64,000 nucleotides of DNA from Vibrio sp. MEBiC08052 (GTDB lineage Bacteria; Pseudomonadota; Gammaproteobacteria; Enterobacterales; Vibrionaceae): assembly GCF_001506075.1 (NCBI RefSeq), contig NZ_KQ947475.1, positions 591,376 through 655,375 of the forward strand, in the 5' to 3' direction. The notes beneath the pieces were generated by a model. The model searched no databases. It was not told the origin of the DNA and saw only the letters and a list, made by a program, of their open reading frames with translations. Positions 8,386 through 17,669 of the stretch are shown one piece after another. Numbering within the stretch: the stretch's first letter is position 1; each line of letters begins with the position of its first letter. Both the position numbers and the translations under genes were made by a program.

Positions 8386-9633
8386 TTATTTCTTCTTCTT
8401 TTTGGCGGTTTTCTTTTTCACGACTTGTTTATCTTTGGTCGCTGCTTTTTTCTTCGCCGGAGACTTTTTCTTTTTAAAGACCGGTTTTTTATGTTTGGGG
8501 CGCAATCCGTCAATGAATCGTTCTTTAATCTCTTCGTTCATATAACGCTGAATCCGCTCGATCATCGGTTGATCGTGCGCTTCTACCAAAGAAATCGCAA
8601 TTCCTTTTTTGCCGGCCCTTGCCGTCCGGCCGATTCGGTGTAGGAACACATCCGCAGTTCGGGGCAGATCATAGTTGATCACATGGCTGATATCAGAAAT
8701 GTCTAAGCCACGGGCGGCAACATCGGTGGCCAACAAAATGTTGATATCACCCTCTCGAAACCGAGTGATCGCATTGTTACGCCGTTCTTGCGGCATTTCT
8801 CCCTGAATCCAGGCACAAGGAATCTGACTGCGTTCTAATTCTGAGCGTAAATCTGCCAGCCGGTCACGGGTTTTCACGAAGACGATGGCACGCTGAGACT
8901 GGTTGGTCAGGATCTCTTTGAGCAGATCATTCTTATGAGTCAGGCTATCCGCACGGTGATACCACTGGGTGATTTTCTTTCTTTCCCGGCGTGGAGGTTC
9001 CGCACGGACTTCGGCCGGTTCGTTCAGCAGATCCGCAGCGAAGCCATCAACACCTTTCCCTTCCAGTGTGGCTGAGAACAGCAAGGTCTGTTTACGCCAG
9101 CGACATTCAGAGGAAAGGCGGTTCACGGTCGGTGCAAAACCCATGTCGAGCATCCGATCCGCTTCATCCAGAATCAGCCATTCGATGGCCCGACAATCGA
9201 AACGCTCGGCTTCAATGTATTCCATTAATCGGCCGGGAGTCGCGACCACAATATCCTGCGTTGCACCGAGTAGATCGGCATGTTGTTGATATTGAACACC
9301 ACCGGTAATCGTCACGATTTTCAGATGGGTAAATTGAGCCAGCGTCTGGATCTGTTCCGAGACCTGAGTCGCCAGTTCACGGGTTGGGGTGAGGATTAGA
9401 ATCCGAGCCGGCCCCGGTTTTTTGCGCGGAAAGTCGATTAAATACTGAATCGCGGGCAGGCCAAATGCTGCTGTTTTTCCTGTCCCTGTCGGGGCGGATG
9501 CCATGACATCCCGGCCGTCTAAAGCGTAGGGGATGGACTCGGCTTGAACTTGTGTCGGTCGAGTAAATCCTGCTTTTTCAATGGCTTCAAGAAGACAGGG
9601 ATCTAATTCTAAGTCTGAAAAATTTTTAATCAC
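8386..9633 (-). CDS. srmB: DEAD-box ATP-dependent RNA helicase SrmB
   Basis: 415 residues with the DEAD-box motifs in order: a Q-motif region (GFTRPTQVQ), APTGTGKT (I), PTRELA (Ia), TPGRLM (Ib), DEAD (II), SAT (III) and HRIGRTAR (VI). The last 40 residues are mostly Lys and Ala, a basic RNA-binding tail. SrmB helps early assembly of the 50S subunit. The start is taken as GTG at 9633 (IKNFSDLELD), matching the SrmB N-terminus; the frame stays open 36 codons upstream to 9741 but that extension is unlike the family. The neighbour trmN6 is also on the minus strand, 152 bases upstream. Confidence 0.92.
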   Translation of the reverse strand: MIKNFSDLELDPCLLEAIEKAGFTRPTQVQAESIPYALDGRDVMASAPTGTGKTAAFGLPAIQYLIDFPRKKPGPARILILTPTRELATQVSEQIQTLAQFTHLKIVTITGGVQYQQHADLLGATQDIVVATPGRLMEYIEAERFDCRAIEWLILDEADRMLDMGFAPTVNRLSSECRWRKQTLLFSATLEGKGVDGFAADLLNEPAEVRAEPPRRERKKITQWYHRADSLTHKNDLLKEILTNQSQRAIVFVKTRDRLADLRSELERSQIPCAWIQGEMPQERRNNAITRFREGDINILLATDVAARGLDISDISHVINYDLPRTADVFLHRIGRTARAGKKGIAISLVEAHDQPMIERIQRYMNEEIKERFIDGLRPKHKKPVFKKKKSPAKKKAATKDKQVVKKKTAKKKKK

Positions 9634-9785
9634 GGCTATTTCTCTGCTTGTCGAACGCTCTGCATCAAAACGCTCATTCATCAAACTATCTGTTAAGCTA
9701 TCCGTTCTCAGTAACCTGTGCAACAGGGATGGCAAAACCAAAGCTCGGCATTATAGAGACTTCCATCACGATCTTACATCCTTTT

Positions 9786-10508
9786 TTACATCTTCAGATA
9801 AAACGCTTTGGTGAGTTCGGTAAATGCAGGGGTATAGCTATTTTGGGTGCGAATGGTGAGCTGAGTGAATTCACAAGCCTGTGGTTCTGTTCTGCTGAGT
9901 GAGAACAGAATTCGGGACGGGGGTTTTGTCTCTGTGGGTGAAACCAGACAAGAGCGCGTTAAAAACCATCCCAGTTGTTTAGCCGAGTCAATCAGTGAAT
10001 CCCCTTCCTGACAAGGCAAAATCATACTGAGCTCTCCTGAAGGTGAAAGCAAATGCTGACAGTGATGCAAAAGCTGTTGGTGAGAAAAACCGGAAACATG
10101 GCGGGCAAGAGCTCGGGCCGGAGCTATTGAAACCTGTCCGGAGGTAAAATAAGGCGGATTGCAGATGATCGCATCATAATCCGACTGAGGAACAAAAGTT
10201 AAGATATCTTGATGTTCTACTTTGATCCGTGATGCCCATGGCGAATGATCCCGGTTGTGGATCGCAGTCTGAATGGCTTGTTGATCAATATCGAGTGCCG
10301 TGATCTGTGCCGTTGGGAAACGTTGGGCGCAAAATAAAGCTAATAAGCCGGTACCTGTGCCGATATCGAGAATCGAGCGGAGATTCTCACCATTCATCCA
10401 AGCGCCCAATAACACACCATCAGTACTCACGGGCATACCACACTCACCACCGGATACTGAAAATTGTTTGAAATGGAACGTTTTGGGATGCTGTGATTTT
10501 TTCTTCAT
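9786..10508 (-). CDS. trmN6: tRNA1(Val) (adenine(37)-N6)-methyltransferase
   Basis: 240 residues. The SAM-binding motif I is DIGTGTGLLALFCAQ, and the adenine-N6 methylase signature NPPY is in DAIICNPPYFTSG. The length and the N-terminus with FHFKQFSVSGG match YfiC/TrmN6, which methylates A37 of tRNA-Val. The start is placed at 10508 (MKKKSQHPKTF) because it opens the conserved part; the in-frame extension to 10559 has no family resemblance. It lies upstream of srmB on the same strand and is divergent from brnQ. Confidence 0.9.
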   Translation of the reverse strand: MKKKSQHPKTFHFKQFSVSGGECGMPVSTDGVLLGAWMNGENLRSILDIGTGTGLLALFCAQRFPTAQITALDIDQQAIQTAIHNRDHSPWASRIKVEHQDILTFVPQSDYDAIICNPPYFTSGQVSIAPARALARHVSGFSHQQLLHHCQHLLSPSGELSMILPCQEGDSLIDSAKQLGWFLTRSCLVSPTETKPPSRILFSLSRTEPQACEFTQLTIRTQNSYTPAFTELTKAFYLKM

Positions 10509-10862
10509 GGATATTGTTTCACCAGTAACGAACTTCATTTCACTGAAACCGCTTTTCAACGCTTTTCAGGCCATGAGACATACATTTTAGCGAGATGTTG
10601 GCAGGAATAGCATGACCTTTCAAGTCCACTCTGTTGTTGCTGTGTTTGTGAATGATTTGTACGAAACAATTTTTATTTTTGTATCAGAGTTTTGCTTTTT
10701 TATTAGTTTATTGTTCTAGTAAATGTGAATTTACATGGACCGATTGACTAATTCTTATTGTTTTATTGATTATTTCATTCTGTTTGTTCATGATCGCGCA
10801 AAAAATGAAAGACAGTCTACTGTCGCAACGACAAACACAACATAAACATAAGAAGGTGCTCT
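10509..10862. other. 354-base divergent promoter region between trmN6 and brnQ
   Basis: No gene is supported. The stretch is AT-rich, especially 10660-10790, as expected of back-to-back promoters. A small dyad, GTAAAT/ATTTAC, lies at 10719-10734 with a GTGA loop. No recognisable activator site or riboswitch was found. Confidence 0.6.
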
Positions 10863-12179
10863 GTGAAACAGACATTGAAATTAACCGATATTATGGCGGT
10901 CGGCTTTATGCTGTTCGCTTTTTTTCTTGGCGCCGGCAATATAATCTTCCCTCCGCTTGCCGGGCAAATGGCTGGTGAAAACCTTTCATCTGCGATGAGT
11001 GGTTTTTTACTGACAGCCGTCGGGCTTCCTCTGATTGCGATTATTGCGGTTGCCGTCGCTGGTGGCAGCTGGCAGCACTTAACTAAAGATTTGCCACTTA
11101 AAGTATCGACAATCATGGCGGTGCTTATTTTTATCATTATCGGTCCCGCTTTTGCTGCGCCTCGTACAGGGCTTGTTGCTTTTGAGATGGCGTTTAAACC
11201 ATTAGTCGGTGAAAGTAGCTTCTCTAATCTTACTTTTTTCTCCGTTATATTTTTTGTCGTTGCTGCATTCTTCTCTTGGTCTCAGGGTAAACTGATTGAT
11301 TTGATTGGTAAGGTTTTAACCCCAACGCTGTTTATCGGACTGATTATTGTGGCTGTCGGGGTGTTTATTCATCCACAGGGAACTGTTGCTGCGGCGCAAG
11401 GCGCATATCTGGCAAAGCCTTTAACCACCGGTTTTCTGGAAGGTTATAACACCATGGATACCTTCGCTTCGTTGATGTTCGGCATGTTGATGGTTGATGT
11501 TTTGCGAGGCAAAGGGATTACCGAGGCCCGAGCGACCACCAAGTATTTGATTGCTGCCGCCTTTATCGCAGCTTTCGGACTCGCATTTGTCTATATCTCG
11601 TTGTTCTATCTGGGAGCGACCAGTTCAGCCATTGCGACCGGGGCTGATAACGGTGGCGTGATACTCAGTCTTTATGTACAGGCGATGTTTGGTGACTTTG
11701 GTCAGTTTGTCTTATCGATCATTGTATTGTTGGCTTGTTTGACAACAGCGATCGGTCTGATTTCTGCGTGTTCTGATTATTTTAGTTCGCTGACACGATT
11801 CAGTTACCACCAGTGGGTGATTGTGAACAGCGTAGTTTGTGCCGTGATCGCGAATGTGGGTCTGAGTCAGTTAATTTCACTGTCCATTCCGGTTTTATTT
11901 GCGTTGTATCCGGTGGCTATTACGCTGGTTGCGCTGACATTTGTCCGAAATAAGCTCCCGAATCCTAAAGTGGCTTACCGAGTGGCTTTACTGGTGTCTT
12001 TTCTGTTTGCGCTGATTGATGCCTTCAAGTTTGTGGGAGTGGATGTTTCCTCTTTTAGCTTCTTGCCACTGTTTGATATTGGCATGGGATGGGTATTGCC
12101 GACTGCGATTATATTTGTTGCGATGTTTTGCATGTCCCGTTCAGAGCAATCTCTGGAAATCAACGAAGCAATCCACTGA
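10863..12179 (+). CDS. brnQ: branched-chain amino acid transport protein BrnQ (LIVCS family)
   Basis: 438 residues, very hydrophobic with about 12 membrane helices. The N-terminus contains the LIVCS signature FFLGAGNIIFPPLAG. These inner-membrane carriers import Leu, Ile and Val with Na+ or H+. The start is GTG at 10863, preceded by AAGAAGG at the right distance. The protein has the normal family length and shows no break. It stands as a single gene, about 215 bases before prfB. Confidence 0.93.
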   Translation: MKQTLKLTDIMAVGFMLFAFFLGAGNIIFPPLAGQMAGENLSSAMSGFLLTAVGLPLIAIIAVAVAGGSWQHLTKDLPLKVSTIMAVLIFIIIGPAFAAPRTGLVAFEMAFKPLVGESSFSNLTFFSVIFFVVAAFFSWSQGKLIDLIGKVLTPTLFIGLIIVAVGVFIHPQGTVAAAQGAYLAKPLTTGFLEGYNTMDTFASLMFGMLMVDVLRGKGITEARATTKYLIAAAFIAAFGLAFVYISLFYLGATSSAIATGADNGGVILSLYVQAMFGDFGQFVLSIIVLLACLTTAIGLISACSDYFSSLTRFSYHQWVIVNSVVCAVIANVGLSQLISLSIPVLFALYPVAITLVALTFVRNKLPNPKVAYRVALLVSFLFALIDAFKFVGVDVSSFSFLPLFDIGMGWVLPTAIIFVAMFCMSRSEQSLEINEAIH

Positions 12180-12394
12180 TAGGTCGTGAATGAGAATTCG
12201 CTGACTATCAATCCAAGCGATTCTTGTCCCCAAATCGCCGAACGCTGCATGATATCCTGATAACATGGGCGTTCGGTTCGATTTCATCGTGTGCTGGAAA
12301 GTCATGTGGAACCAGCAATTTTTCCTGTATCTTCATCACATTTTTCAGTAGAATTCTTCGGTTAAATTCTACTCTAATAAACGATTGAGCAATC

Positions 12395-13493
12395 ATGTTT
12401 GAAATCAACCCGATAAAAAACCGCCTGCAGGACGTGTCTGAACGCACAAATGTCCTGAGGGGGTATCTTTGACTATGATGTAAAAAAAGAACGTCTCGAA
12501 GAAGTCAACGCAGAACTTGAACAACCCGAAGTATGGAATGAACCCGAACGGGCTCAGGCACTGGGAAAAGAGCGAGCCACGTTGGAGGCTATCGTTGAAA
12601 CCATTGATCTCTTGGATCGTGGTGTTGATGATGTCGAAGGTTTGCTTGAACTGGCGGTTGAGGCTGAGGATCAGGAAACGTTCGATGAGATCGGCCCTGA
12701 GCTGGATGAGCTGGAAGAGAGTCTGGAGAAACTGGAGTTTCGCCGCATGTTCTCGGGAGAGCACGATTCTTCCGATTGCTACATTGACCTTCAGGCGGGT
12801 TCCGGTGGAACCGAAGCACAAGACTGGACCTCAATGTTGCTGCGGATGTATCTGCGCTGGGCTGAAGCGAAAGGATTCAAGACAGAAGTGATTGAAGTCT
12901 CCGGGGGCGAAGTCGCCGGCCTAAAATCGGTAACGGTGCGGATCGTTGGCGAATATGCTTATGGATGGCTGCGGACCGAAACCGGTGTTCACCGTCTGGT
13001 GCGTAAATCTCCGTTTGATTCCGGCGGTCGTCGTCATACTTCTTTTGCATCAGCGTTCGTCTATCCGGAAGTTGATGAAAACATTGATATCGATATTAAT
13101 CCGGCTGATCTGCGCATCGATGTTTACCGGGCATCGGGTGCCGGTGGTCAGCACGTCAATACAACTGAATCTGCGGTACGGATTACGCATTTACCGACCA
13201 ATACAGTTGTTCAGTGTCAGACAGACCGCTCCCAGCACAAAAACAAAGATCAAGCGATGAAGCAACTTCGGGCGAAGCTATTTGAACTTGAACTTCATAA
13301 ACAGAATGCCGAGAAGCAAGCGAATGAAGATGCTAAATCTGATATCGGATGGGGCAGCCAGATTCGTTCTTACGTGCTTGATGACTCGCGGATTAAAGAT
13401 CTGAGAACGGGGATCGAAAACCGCAATACTCAGGCGGTTTTGGATGGCGACTTAGATAAATTCATTGAAGCAAGCCTGAAATCAGGTCTTTAA
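12395..13493 (+). CDS. prfB: peptide chain release factor 2, with programmed +1 frameshift
   Basis: RF2 reads UGA and UAA stop codons. The gene has two parts: a short frame from ATG 12395 that stops at TGA 12470-12472, and the main frame ending at 13493. A +1 shift at CTT-TGA-C joins codon 25 (Leu) to Asp and gives 365 residues, the same as E. coli RF2. The catalytic GGQ is in GAGGQHVN and the anticodon-like stop-recognition motif SPF is in RKSPFDS. The in-frame TGA is autoregulation, not damage. lysS follows 30 bases later, the common prfB-lysS operon. A typical annotation that starts at 12582 would miss the N-terminus. Confidence 0.97.
12458..12473 (+). promoter_or_regulatory. prfB programmed frameshift site
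   Basis: AGGGGGTATCTTTGAC: an internal Shine-Dalgarno-like AGGGGG three bases before the slippery CTT followed by TGA and C. This is the classical RF2 arrangement, in which low RF2 lets the ribosome pause at UGA and slip +1. Confidence 0.97.
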
Positions 13494-13523
13494 GCTTTTC
13501 ACCGATATGACAGGTACATCGAA

Positions 13524-15056
13524 ATGACTGATGCGATTCAAAACGAAACGACTCAAGAAAGTAACAGACAAGAAGAAAATAAACTCATCGCAGAACGACG
13601 CGGTAAGTTAGATTATATCCGTCAGGATTGTAAGGCAAACGGTCACCCGAATGATTTTCACCGTGATAGTCTGGCCAGTGATTTGCAACAAACGTTCGGT
13701 GAAAAGACAAAAGAAGAATTGGAAGCCTTGAATCATATTGTCGCGATTGCCGGACGAATTATGGCAAAACGCGGGCCTTTTTTGGTCATTCAAGAAACTT
13801 CCGGTCGGATCCAGGCGTATGCCAGTAAAGATGTGCAGAAAGATCTGAAAGCCAAATATCAAGGGTTGGATATTGGTGACATCATTGGTGTGAAAGGGGC
13901 GCTGCATAAATCCGGTAAAGGGGATTTATATGTCAATATGGAATCTTACCAACTATTGACGAAAGCGCTGCGCCCGTTACCTGAGAAGTTCCATGGTCTG
14001 ACCGATCAGGAAATGCGTTATCGCCAACGTTACGTGGATCTGATCATGAACGAAGATTCGCGTCAGGCGTTCATCATCCGCTCTAAGCTGGTCAGCGCGA
14101 TTCGTCATTTTATGATCGGCAAAGGATACATTGAAGTTGAAACACCAATGATGCAGAGCATTCCCGGTGGTGCAACAGCACGTCCGTTTATTACCCACCA
14201 TAATGCGTTAGATATGCAAATGTATCTGCGGATTGCACCGGAACTGTATTTGAAGCGTCTGGTTGTCGGTGGCTTTGACCGTGTATTTGAAATCAACCGT
14301 AACTTCAGAAACGAAGGGTTGTCTCCTCGGCATAATCCTGAATTCACCATGATGGAATTCTATCAGGCTTATTCAGACTATAACGATTTGATGGATTTGA
14401 CTGAAGAGATGCTGAGTTCGGTTGCTCAGGAAGTTTTGGGAGCGACCTCAATGCCTTACGGGGATGAAACAGTTGAGTTCGGTGGCCGTTATACGCGCAT
14501 GAGCATGTTAGAAGCGGTGAAACACTACAACCCTGCTCATGCTGATATTCAGAGTCTTGATAATGACAAGATTCAGGATCGTGACCTGATGGTTGCGATT
14601 GCTAAATCGCTGCATATTGAAGTTGAACCATTCTGGACATGCGGTCAGTTATTAGAGGAAATCTTTGGTGAAACGGCTGAGCCACAACTGATTCAACCGA
14701 CTTTCATTACGGGGTATCCGGCTGATATTTCGCCATTGGCTCGCCGTAGTGATGACAATCCATTTATTACGGATCGCTTTGAGTTCTTTATCGGAGGCCG
14801 GGAAGTTGCCAATGGTTTCTCTGAGTTGAATGACGCTGAAGATCAGGATGCTCGCTTTAAAGCGCAAGTTGATGCGAAAGATGCCGGTGATGATGAGGCG
14901 ATGTTCTATGATGCTGATTATATCACTGCGCTAGAGCATGGTTTACCACCGACTGCCGGACAGGGGATCGGCATTGATCGCTTGGCGATGTTGTTCACAA
15001 ATACACATACGATTCGAGATGTCATTTTGTTCCCAGCAATGCGTCCTCAGGGATAA
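13524..15056 (+). CDS. lysS: lysyl-tRNA synthetase, class II
   Basis: 510 residues, close to E. coli LysS (505). An OB-fold anticodon-binding domain occupies about 60-170, followed by the class II core with motif 2 ([14 protein letters not shown]) and motif 3 ([10 protein letters not shown] near the C-terminus). It charges tRNA-Lys in the cytoplasm. It follows prfB by 30 bases and should be cotranscribed with it. A UUCG-loop terminator ends the unit at 15105-15130. Nothing unusual. Confidence 0.97.
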   Translation: MTDAIQNETTQESNRQEENKLIAERRGKLDYIRQDCKANGHPNDFHRDSLASDLQQTFGEKTKEELEALNHIVAIAGRIMAKRGPFLVIQETSGRIQAYASKDVQKDLKAKYQGLDIGDIIGVKGALHKSGKGDLYVNMESYQLLTKALRPLPEKFHGLTDQEMRYRQRYVDLIMNEDSRQAFIIRSKLVSAIRHFMIGKGYIEVETPMMQSIPGGATARPFITHHNALDMQMYLRIAPELYLKRLVVGGFDRVFEINRNFRNEGLSPRHNPEFTMMEFYQAYSDYNDLMDLTEEMLSSVAQEVLGATSMPYGDETVEFGGRYTRMSMLEAVKHYNPAHADIQSLDNDKIQDRDLMVAIAKSLHIEVEPFWTCGQLLEEIFGETAEPQLIQPTFITGYPADISPLARRSDDNPFITDRFEFFIGGREVANGFSELNDAEDQDARFKAQVDAKDAGDDEAMFYDADYITALEHGLPPTAGQGIGIDRLAMLFTNTHTIRDVILFPAMRPQG

Positions 15057-15104
15057 TTGACTGAATTTATCACTAGTAATGGATTAAAGTGCTAAAAAAT
15101 ATGA

Positions 15105-15130
15105 AAAGCCTTTCCTTCGGGAAAGGCTTT
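15105..15130 (+). terminator. Rho-independent terminator after lysS
   Basis: An 11-bp perfect stem AAAGCCTTTCC/complement (15105-15115, 15120-15130) closed by a TTCG tetraloop and followed by GTTTT. It separates the prfB-lysS unit from vpsR. Confidence 0.92.
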
Positions 15131-15412
15131 GTTTTATCAGAAAGAGAAGGTAGGATGATTGGACCAGTGATGATTTCATATATTAGAGGAGTTGAAAGGG
15201 GGGAAATATATTTAAGTAGTTGTCATCGGATAAGGAAAACGGGTCGTAGTATTTTATCGCTTCTGTTCTTTTTATGTAATTTCTTATGTTAGTCTCATAA
15301 TTAAGAATATGCGTTTTTTAATTCGTGCCTACGGTAGCGTAATTATTAATAATTAATACTATATAAGCCCCCAAATAACATAACAATATGAATAAATGAT
15401 AAGGAATAGTTC
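15131..15412. other. AT-rich upstream region of vpsR with a 16-bp palindrome
   Basis: Together with the lysS terminator this makes a 356-base gap without a gene. It contains a perfect palindrome, TAATTATTAATAATTA (15340-15355), 57 bases before the vpsR start, preceded by TACG-GTAG-CGTA. The palindrome could be an operator, but such AT-rich dyads also arise by chance. The start is preceded by AAGGAATAG. Confidence 0.5.
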
Positions 15413-16744
15413 ATGGGTAATCAGTTCCGTATGGACTCTGTGCCAGGTTCTCTTATCGTGGTTGGTGGCACGTATGAACCATGGCTTTCGGTATTAGAAC
15501 AAGTTGGTTGGCGATGTTCTCAAGTCGGCGATTTAAGAAAGGCAGATGTCTTGTTTGATGAAGTCGGTCCCTGTATCGGTATTGTCGATTTAAGTCACGA
15601 TGAGTTCAGTTTAAATGGGGTTGCGAACTTAGTCAGTAGTCATAGACAAGTTCGATGGCTGGCATTCATTCGCGAGTCACAGTTAAGCTCAGATACAATA
15701 TGTCAATTTATTGTAAATTTTTGTATTGATTTCTTTACTGCACCAATACCTGATACGCAGTTGCTGAGTACGATCGGGCATCAGCTTGGCATGTTGAAGC
15801 TTGAAAAAAAAGTATGGCCTCACTATGGGTTAAACGATAATTTTGGCTTGATTGGAGAGTCGGTTCCAATGAAACGGCTACGCGATCAGATCAAACGAAT
15901 TGGACCGACCGATGTGAGTATTTTGATTCATGGTGAAAGTGGTTCAGGGAAAGAGATGGTTGCCAAGGCTGTCCATCATTCCTCTTCCCGTTCCAAAAAG
16001 CCGTTTATCTCTGTCAATTGTCGGGCAATGTCCGAAAAACGTTTTGCGATGGAATTGTTCGGTATTGGTGCTGATGATGATTTTGTTTCAATTCTGGAAA
16101 AAGCAGATGGAGGCACGGTTCTTCTGAATGATATTTTATCGATTACGAAAGATCAGCAATTGAATTTACTCCGCTTTTTCCAAGAAGGAACGGTAGAAAC
16201 ATCGAGAGGATTCCAGACTGTTGATATCCGAATACTGGCCGCAAATGCGACGGATATAGAGAAAGCTTTGATTGATGGTAATTTCAATGATGAGCTATAT
16301 CACTATATTAATGTTCTGCGAATCAATGTGCCCAGCTTAAAAGAACGTGTTTCCGATATTCCTTTAATTGCCCGTCATTACCTTCAGCAATTTTCAAAAG
16401 AGTACAATGCTCAGGCCCGTGGTTTTACAGAAGATGCAATCAAAATGCTTTCCCGCTATCATTGGCCAGGAAATATTCGTGAGTTAATCAATCAGGTAAA
16501 ACGAATGGTCCTGATGTCTGATACCGTCATGCTCAATGAGAGTAATCTGGATTTGCCAAAATTTGGGGATGGGAAATTAAGTCTGAAAAGTATCCGTGAA
16601 CGCTCTGAAAAAGAAGCATTGATGTTGGTGCTTGAGTCTAATTCCGGGCAAATTACTCAGGCAGCAAAAGAGTTAGGCATATCAAGAGCGACAATGTATC
16701 GTTTGTTGAATAAGCATAATTTAATTTCGGAAGATATGAATTAA
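15413..16744 (+). CDS. vpsR: VpsR, c-di-GMP-responsive master regulator of exopolysaccharide genes
   Basis: 443 residues with the layout of bacterial enhancer-binding proteins: a receiver-like domain (about 10-125, with D59 in GIVDLS), an AAA+ domain (about 145-375, Walker A GESGSGKE) and a Fis-type helix-turn-helix at the end (AAKELGISRATMYRLL). As in V. cholerae VpsR, the sigma-54 contact loop GAFTGA is missing and Walker B is degenerate (GGTVLLND), which fits the known sigma-70-dependent, c-di-GMP-stimulated mode. Location just after lysS matches V. cholerae. It would activate vps biofilm genes elsewhere and possibly the locus at the left edge. A terminator follows. Confidence 0.93.
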   Translation: MGNQFRMDSVPGSLIVVGGTYEPWLSVLEQVGWRCSQVGDLRKADVLFDEVGPCIGIVDLSHDEFSLNGVANLVSSHRQVRWLAFIRESQLSSDTICQFIVNFCIDFFTAPIPDTQLLSTIGHQLGMLKLEKKVWPHYGLNDNFGLIGESVPMKRLRDQIKRIGPTDVSILIHGESGSGKEMVAKAVHHSSSRSKKPFISVNCRAMSEKRFAMELFGIGADDDFVSILEKADGGTVLLNDILSITKDQQLNLLRFFQEGTVETSRGFQTVDIRILAANATDIEKALIDGNFNDELYHYINVLRINVPSLKERVSDIPLIARHYLQQFSKEYNAQARGFTEDAIKMLSRYHWPGNIRELINQVKRMVLMSDTVMLNESNLDLPKFGDGKLSLKSIRERSEKEALMLVLESNSGQITQAAKELGISRATMYRLLNKHNLISEDMN

Positions 16745-16791
16745 TTATATTGTGACTGTCTTATTTTAGCAAAGTCTTATGATGATGTTTG

Positions 16792-16820
16792 AAAAGCCTT
16801 ATGATGTTAGTAAGGCTTTT
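16792..16820 (+). terminator. Rho-independent terminator after vpsR
   Basis: A 10-bp perfect stem, AAAAGCCTTA (16792-16801) with its complement (16811-16820), a nine-base loop and trailing T residues. The rest of the 317-base gap 16745-17061 is AT-rich and otherwise featureless. Confidence 0.9.
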
Positions 16821-17061
16821 TTATTTTATACCTATATTTGCATGACTAAAAATAGTGTTAGTGAATTGTTTCAATAAAATAATTCATTTTAGTTGAATGT
16901 CACAATGATTACATGAGTGATTGTTAATTATTGAACTAATCTATTTTTTTAAAGGATATCGATGGTTCATTGATTGATTTATTGATTCGTTCCTATTAAA
17001 TTACCGTTGTGGCTTCGGTCATAATTATCAACTGGATTGTAATGACTAAAGGAGATGCGCT

Positions 17062-17181
17062 ATGAAATCTATATTCTGTATTATTTCTGTTTGTGTGTCT
17101 TCATCTCATTCTATTTCTCATTTGCAAGCAAGTGCCGTTACTGGCATGTCACGACAAATGAAACGAGATATTTTTAGTTAA
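17062..17181 (+). CDS. small hypothetical protein, 39 residues
   Basis: An ORF from ATG 17062 to TAA 17179-17181 with a strong ribosome-binding site, AAAGGAGA, seven bases upstream. The product begins with a hydrophobic, Cys-rich stretch (MKSIFCIISVCVSSS) and ends with basic residues (SRQMKRDIFS). No family is recognised. The next gene, a DUF1127 protein, has a nearly identical start region (AAGGAGA then ATG). Both may be small regulatory proteins, but expression is unproven. Confidence 0.45.
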   Translation: MKSIFCIISVCVSSSHSISHLQASAVTGMSRQMKRDIFS

Positions 17182-17315
17182 TCAATCCGTATCCTTTTTA
17201 TTAGGCTGCGGAAATGTAGCAGCTTAATAAGTCAAAGAATTCAATTCTCTATTCTTCATTCTGTTAAGTGTAGCTAGGTTTCCTCCAGCCAGTGATCTCT
17301 CAAGGAGATACTGCT

Positions 17316-17567
17316 ATGCGTCATTCATTTTATTTATCACTTGCAGCATGGCTCATTCGAGCCGATTTACGTCGTGAAGAACGGGTATGGAGAAGAAAAG
17401 TACGTCGGAGTGCTTACGATATCCCATGGGATAATCCTTATTTATTGCGTGATATCGGTCTGGAAGCGGATGGTCGCCCTATTGGTCGTTCGATCAATGA
17501 AGATCAGCGTGTGACTCGTCGTATGCATCTGCTCAGGCAGTTTATATCATTGCGAATACCGACGTAA
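17316..17567 (+). CDS. DUF1127 family small protein
   Basis: 83 residues, highly basic, with several Arg-rich helices (RADLRREERVWRRK) and the DUF1127 core NPYLLRDIGLEADG. The start at 17316 has AAGGAGA in front; the in-frame codon at 17292 has none. Members of this family in alphaproteobacteria bind RNA and affect RNA turnover; in Vibrio the role is unknown. It stands alone between the 39-residue ORF and a strong terminator at 17574. Confidence 0.75.
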   Translation: MRHSFYLSLAAWLIRADLRREERVWRRKVRRSAYDIPWDNPYLLRDIGLEADGRPIGRSINEDQRVTRRMHLLRQFISLRIPT

Positions 17568-17573
17568 CTAAAA

Positions 17574-17607
17574 CAGGCCAAAAGGGCGTTTCAATCCTTT
17601 TGGCCTG
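17574..17607. terminator. terminator hairpin between the DUF1127 gene and the aldo/keto reductase
   Basis: A 12-bp perfect stem, CAGGCCAAAAGG (17574-17585) and its complement (17596-17607), with a ten-base loop. A T-run is weak on the plus strand; the stem lies between converging genes and may serve either. Confidence 0.75.
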
Positions 17608-17669
17608 CGACTCACTTAACCCTGTGATGGCCTGCTGATGAGGCTTAGGGCTGTCAATATTAGTAAAAA

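Noticed and set aside
8351..8643. Phe-rich open frames on the plus strand opposite the end of srmB
   Set aside because: They are the complement of the Lys-rich srmB tail and have no start signal of their own.
9634..9741. Upstream extension of SrmB
   Set aside because: The added 36 residues do not resemble SrmB, and GTG at 9633 gives the expected N-terminus.
12470..12472. In-frame stop near the start of prfB, as if a broken gene
   Set aside because: The surrounding bases are the classical RF2 frameshift site and the joined product has full family length.
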